Origin: Pseudoalteromonas nigrifaciens
Lineage (GTDB): Bacteria > Pseudomonadota > Gammaproteobacteria > Enterobacterales > Alteromonadaceae
Assembly (NCBI RefSeq): GCF_002221505.1
Contig: NZ_CP011037.1
Coordinates: forward strand, 248,001-312,000
Reading direction: 5' to 3'
Length of the DNA: 64,000 nucleotides
The notes under the pieces were generated by a model. The model searched no databases and was not told the origin of the DNA. It saw only the letters and a program-made list of their open reading frames with translations. Below, piece by piece: positions 61,703 to 64,000 of this stretch. The position numbers and the translations under genes were made by a program. Each line of letters starts with the position of its first letter. The first letter of the stretch is position 1.

Positions 61703-62052
61703 CACCTTGCACCCACCAAGTTTACTTGGTCACGGGATTCACCGACATGCGAAAATCAATCAATGGGTTAAGTATTATTGTCAGCGATACCCTATCTCTC
61801 GATCCTTTAAGCCAAGCGTGGTTCGTTTTTTGTAATAAACAACGCGATAAATTAAAAATTTTGTTTTGGGATACCAATGGTTTTTGGCTTTATTATCGTC
61901 GCTTAGAGCAAGGACGATTTCAATGGCCAAATCATGCTCAAGCACACGTAGCCATGGGGATTGAACAACGGCAGTTACAATGGTTATTATCTGGCTTACC
62001 GGTAAATAATAAAACCCGCCACTCAACTTTATCAGGGTTATCAGTGATATAA
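61699..62052 (+). CDS. tnpB: IS66 accessory protein TnpB (Orf2)
   Basis: 117 residues, start codon GTG. IS66 Orf2 signature: VYLVTGFTDMRKSINGLS, VFCNKQRDKLKILFWDTNGFWLYYRRLEQGRF. Translation coupled to the preceding gene. Role in transposition is known only as essential accessory. Confidence 0.93.
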   Translation: MTPCTHQVYLVTGFTDMRKSINGLSIIVSDTLSLDPLSQAWFVFCNKQRDKLKILFWDTNGFWLYYRRLEQGRFQWPNHAQAHVAMGIEQRQLQWLLSGLPVNNKTRHSTLSGLSVI

Positions 62053-62091
62053 ATTAACCAGATCGTTTTTTTTACTTGAACGATCTTTCCC

Positions 62092-63636
62092 ATGTGTCAT
62101 GCTATTAAAATGCCAGACACTATTCTCATCACCGAACTACAAAATCAGCTTGCACTTATGCAGGCTAAGCTTGATGGCTTAGAAAAAGATAAAATTTCAC
62201 TGCAAGAAGATAAGGTTGAAATGCAATCGCGGATTGACCACTTGCTTGCTGAGCTTAAGTTAAGTAAATCCCAAAAATACGGTAAAAAAAGTGAAAAAGC
62301 CCCACGGGGCACCTTCAATGAAGCGGAGCAGCATAAAACGACTGAGCCGCCTAAACACCATAAGAAAGGTAAACAAATACTGGCTGAGCACTTTGAACGA
62401 GAAGAAGTTGAGCACACCTTAACCGAGTTAACGTGTCAGTGTTGCGGTGAACAACTACATCAATGTGGTAGTGAAGACAGCGAGCAAGTGAAGATTATTC
62501 CGGCGAAAGTCAGTGTCATTAAGCACAAACAATTTAAATATGCTTGCAGACATTGCGAGCATGAACAATTGGCCAGTAAAATAATCACCGCGCCTAAACC
62601 CAAGCAGCCTATTCCTGGCAGCATTGCGAGTCCAGAAGCGTTATCGGCGGTTGTTACGGGCAAATACTGCGATGCCTTACCGCTTTATCGTTTCGTTGAC
62701 ATACTGGGCCGTGGCGGCCTTGAACTATCGCGCGGAACATTAGCTAATTGGTGTATTAAAGCGGGCCTGCTAATCAGCCCCTTAGTGGCAGCCATGCAAC
62801 GTCACTTGCTTAGTGAGCATAGTTTATGTGCCGATGAAACCCGTACACAAGTGTTAGATGAAGGTGACAACCCTAGCAGCAATTCCTACATGTGGGTTTA
62901 TCGCAGCAATGAGGTCAGCCGTGAGCCTGTCGTGATTTACGATTACCAAGCAGGTCGAAGTCGCGCTTGCGCAAAAGAATTTCTTGCCGGTTATCAAGGC
63001 TATTTACAGTGCGACGGTTACCGTGTTTATGACGGTATTGAAGGCATTACCCCTGTTGGTTGCTGGGCACACGCTAGACGCAAATATAACGATGCCTTAA
63101 AAGCAGAGTCGAAAAACAAAGGTCGAGCGCATAAAGCCATCAGCTTTATCAGCCAATTATATAAACTGGAAACCCACGCTAAAAACAAACAGTTATCTCC
63201 TCAAGCGCGGTATCAGTTACGACAAGAAAAAGCCTTACCCATATTAATGCACTTTAAAGCGTGGCTTGATGAAGCCGAAGGTAAAGTAACGGCGGGGAGT
63301 TATATTGGCAAAGCGATAAAATACACGCTTAATCAATGGCCGAAATTAATGCGGTATAGTGAAGATGGCGAACTAGGGATTGATAATAATATTACTGAGC
63401 GAGATATTCGGCCGTTTACCACTGGTAGAAAAAACTGGCTATTCTCAAAATCGGTTAATGGTGCTCAGGCCAGCGCGATACTTTATAGTATTGTGATGAC
63501 CTGCCGTGCCAATGACATCAATCCTTATTACTACTTTGTGCATTTATTTAAAACGTTGCCGAATCGAGATGAGGGTGATGATGATTTTACCGACCTAATG
63601 CCGTGGAATGTGCAGCTAGACTTCGATTATAGCTAA
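62092..63636 (+). CDS. tnpC: IS66 transposase TnpC
   Basis: 514 residues. N-terminal leucine-rich coiled coil (TELQNQLALMQAKLDGLEKD), a zinc-finger-like Cys cluster (TCQCCGEQLHQ ... CRHCEHEQ), then the DDE core: Asp in LCADETRTQVL, Asp in YLQCDGYRVYDG, Glu in DNNITERDIRPFTTGRKNWLF. A second candidate start is the in-frame ATG at 62110. Appears intact. Confidence 0.93.
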   Translation: MCHAIKMPDTILITELQNQLALMQAKLDGLEKDKISLQEDKVEMQSRIDHLLAELKLSKSQKYGKKSEKAPRGTFNEAEQHKTTEPPKHHKKGKQILAEHFEREEVEHTLTELTCQCCGEQLHQCGSEDSEQVKIIPAKVSVIKHKQFKYACRHCEHEQLASKIITAPKPKQPIPGSIASPEALSAVVTGKYCDALPLYRFVDILGRGGLELSRGTLANWCIKAGLLISPLVAAMQRHLLSEHSLCADETRTQVLDEGDNPSSNSYMWVYRSNEVSREPVVIYDYQAGRSRACAKEFLAGYQGYLQCDGYRVYDGIEGITPVGCWAHARRKYNDALKAESKNKGRAHKAISFISQLYKLETHAKNKQLSPQARYQLRQEKALPILMHFKAWLDEAEGKVTAGSYIGKAIKYTLNQWPKLMRYSEDGELGIDNNITERDIRPFTTGRKNWLFSKSVNGAQASAILYSIVMTCRANDINPYYYFVHLFKTLPNRDEGDDDFTDLMPWNVQLDFDYS

Positions 63637-63710
63637 GCGCACTGCTTAAATGCGCGCTTACTCATATTCTATCTTGACAACCCTTTCATATACAGTAGTC
63701 TATACAGTGT

Positions 63711-64000
63711 ATGAAAAAGACGCTTAGATACAATTACAGACTGAATCCTACACCAGAACAAGAAGCTAAACTCATAGAGTTTGGCGCGACTGCGCGTGGT
63801 ATTTGGAACTTATTACTGTCTGAAAATATGCGTCGATATGAGTTCGATAAAACATTCTTGTTCTACAATGATATGGCCTCGCTTCTTAAGGAAATAAAGC
63901 CTTTTGAAGAGTTTACGTGGATTAAGTCTTTTGACTCGGCAGCAGCTCAGCAAGTTGCTCGCGACTTAGAAACAGCGTTAAAGAACGCAATCTCGAAAGG
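63711..64000 (+). CDS. tnpB: TnpB (OrfB) RNA-guided nuclease of IS200/IS605, cut by the window end
   Basis: Open from ATG 63711 to the end of the window, at least 96 codons: MKKTLRYNYRLNPTPEQEAK then LIEFGATARGIWNLLLSE. This is the N-terminal HTH region of IS605 OrfB/TnpB, the ancestor family of Cas12. The catalytic RuvC and zinc-finger part lies outside the window. A promoter-like TTGACA (63674-63679) with TAGTCT 16 bp later precedes it. Confidence 0.88.
   Translation, partial: MKKTLRYNYRLNPTPEQEAKLIEFGATARGIWNLLLSENMRRYEFDKTFLFYNDMASLLKEIKPFEEFTWIKSFDSAAAQQVARDLETALKNAISK

Larger units (their letters stand above)
61317..63661 (+). mobile_element. complete IS66-family element
   Basis: 2345 bp. 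Terminal inverted repeats GTAAGCGCGCA-TTAA-C at both ends (left GTAAGCGCGCAATTAAAC, right reverse complement GTAAGCGCGCATTTAAGC). An exact 8-bp target duplication TCATATTC is at 61309-61316 and 63662-63669. The three genes tnpA, tnpB and tnpC are intact. The insertion falls at the 5-prime end of the IS200/IS605 tnpA. Confidence 0.95.
60855..64000. mobile_element. IS200/IS605-type element with divergent tnpA and tnpB, interrupted by IS66, running off the window
   Basis: tnpA (minus) and tnpB (plus) would be about 50 bp apart without the IS66. A subterminal imperfect hairpin lies at 60877-60908 (ATCGACGC / GCGTCGAT core), overlapping the tnpA 3-prime end, a likely transposase recognition structure. 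The right end is beyond 64000. Confidence 0.75.

Overview
The window is low-GC, gene-dense marine gammaproteobacterial chromosome. Gene content (curli export genes, YnjBCD-type ABC transporter, ArsJ arsenic operon, AstB, periplasmic KatB-type catalase, LamB porin, TonB receptor, many Shewanella/Alteromonas-like families) points to Pseudoalteromonas or a close relative in the Alteromonadales. This is inferred from families seen, not from a database search. No rRNA or tRNA was recognised.

Layout. 1-3.0 kb: SDR oxidoreductase, DUF4382 lipoprotein, small MscS channel. 3.0-8.9 kb: two inverted copies of a ~130-150 bp MITE-like repeat bracket astB, a 39-aa small ORF, ohrR/ohr and arsR. The second copy sits inside an arsR-GAPDH-arsJ operon (export of 1-arseno-3-phosphoglycerate). 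9-11.1 kb: dCache chemoreceptor. 11.2-15.0 kb: TetR regulator with two tandem palindromic operators facing an AhpD-like gene that is split by an IS21-family element (4-bp target duplication ATAT). 15.1-19.5 kb: small exported and membrane proteins, SGNH hydrolase, CSS-EAL c-di-GMP phosphodiesterase, lipoprotein. 19.8-23.6 kb: curli locus with a CsgD-like regulator, csgG, csgF, csgE and one 501-aa curlin with about 19 repeats. 24.2-31.8 kb: secreted S8 protease, RraA-like protein, YddG exporter, KatB-type catalase plus ankyrin protein, HAD phosphatase.

31.9-36.2 kb is a mannitol/fructose catabolic operon (NCS1-family permease, mannitol 2-dehydrogenase, fructokinase), followed by a CstA-like peptide/pyruvate carrier. 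38-47.8 kb: cupin protein, SpoIIAA-like protein, LysR/EamA pair, M24 peptidase, DUF3592 protein, maltoporin, AraC regulator and ExaC/AldB-type aldehyde dehydrogenase. 48.2-49.7 kb: an integrase-less pair of integron cassettes (HNH protein; membrane/coiled-coil protein) with one well-formed attC and a second truncated beside an IS110-like remnant.

49.9-60.4 kb is one long minus-strand operon: TonB receptor, VTT-membrane-domain/disulfide-reductase fusion, DUF547 protein, YnjB-YnjC-YnjD ABC transporter, CDP-alcohol phosphatidyltransferase and fatty acid hydroxylase. Its tight overlaps suggest one uptake-plus-membrane-modification system of unknown substrate, the best candidate here for an undescribed system. 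60.9-64 kb: a divergent IS200/IS605 element (tnpA, tnpB) interrupted by a complete IS66 element with an 8-bp target duplication.

Other points for a second look: the KatB-type catalase carries Leu where catalases have the distal catalytic Asn; the curlin is about three times the usual size with no separate nucleator visible; and an NCS1 permease is embedded in a mannitol operon.
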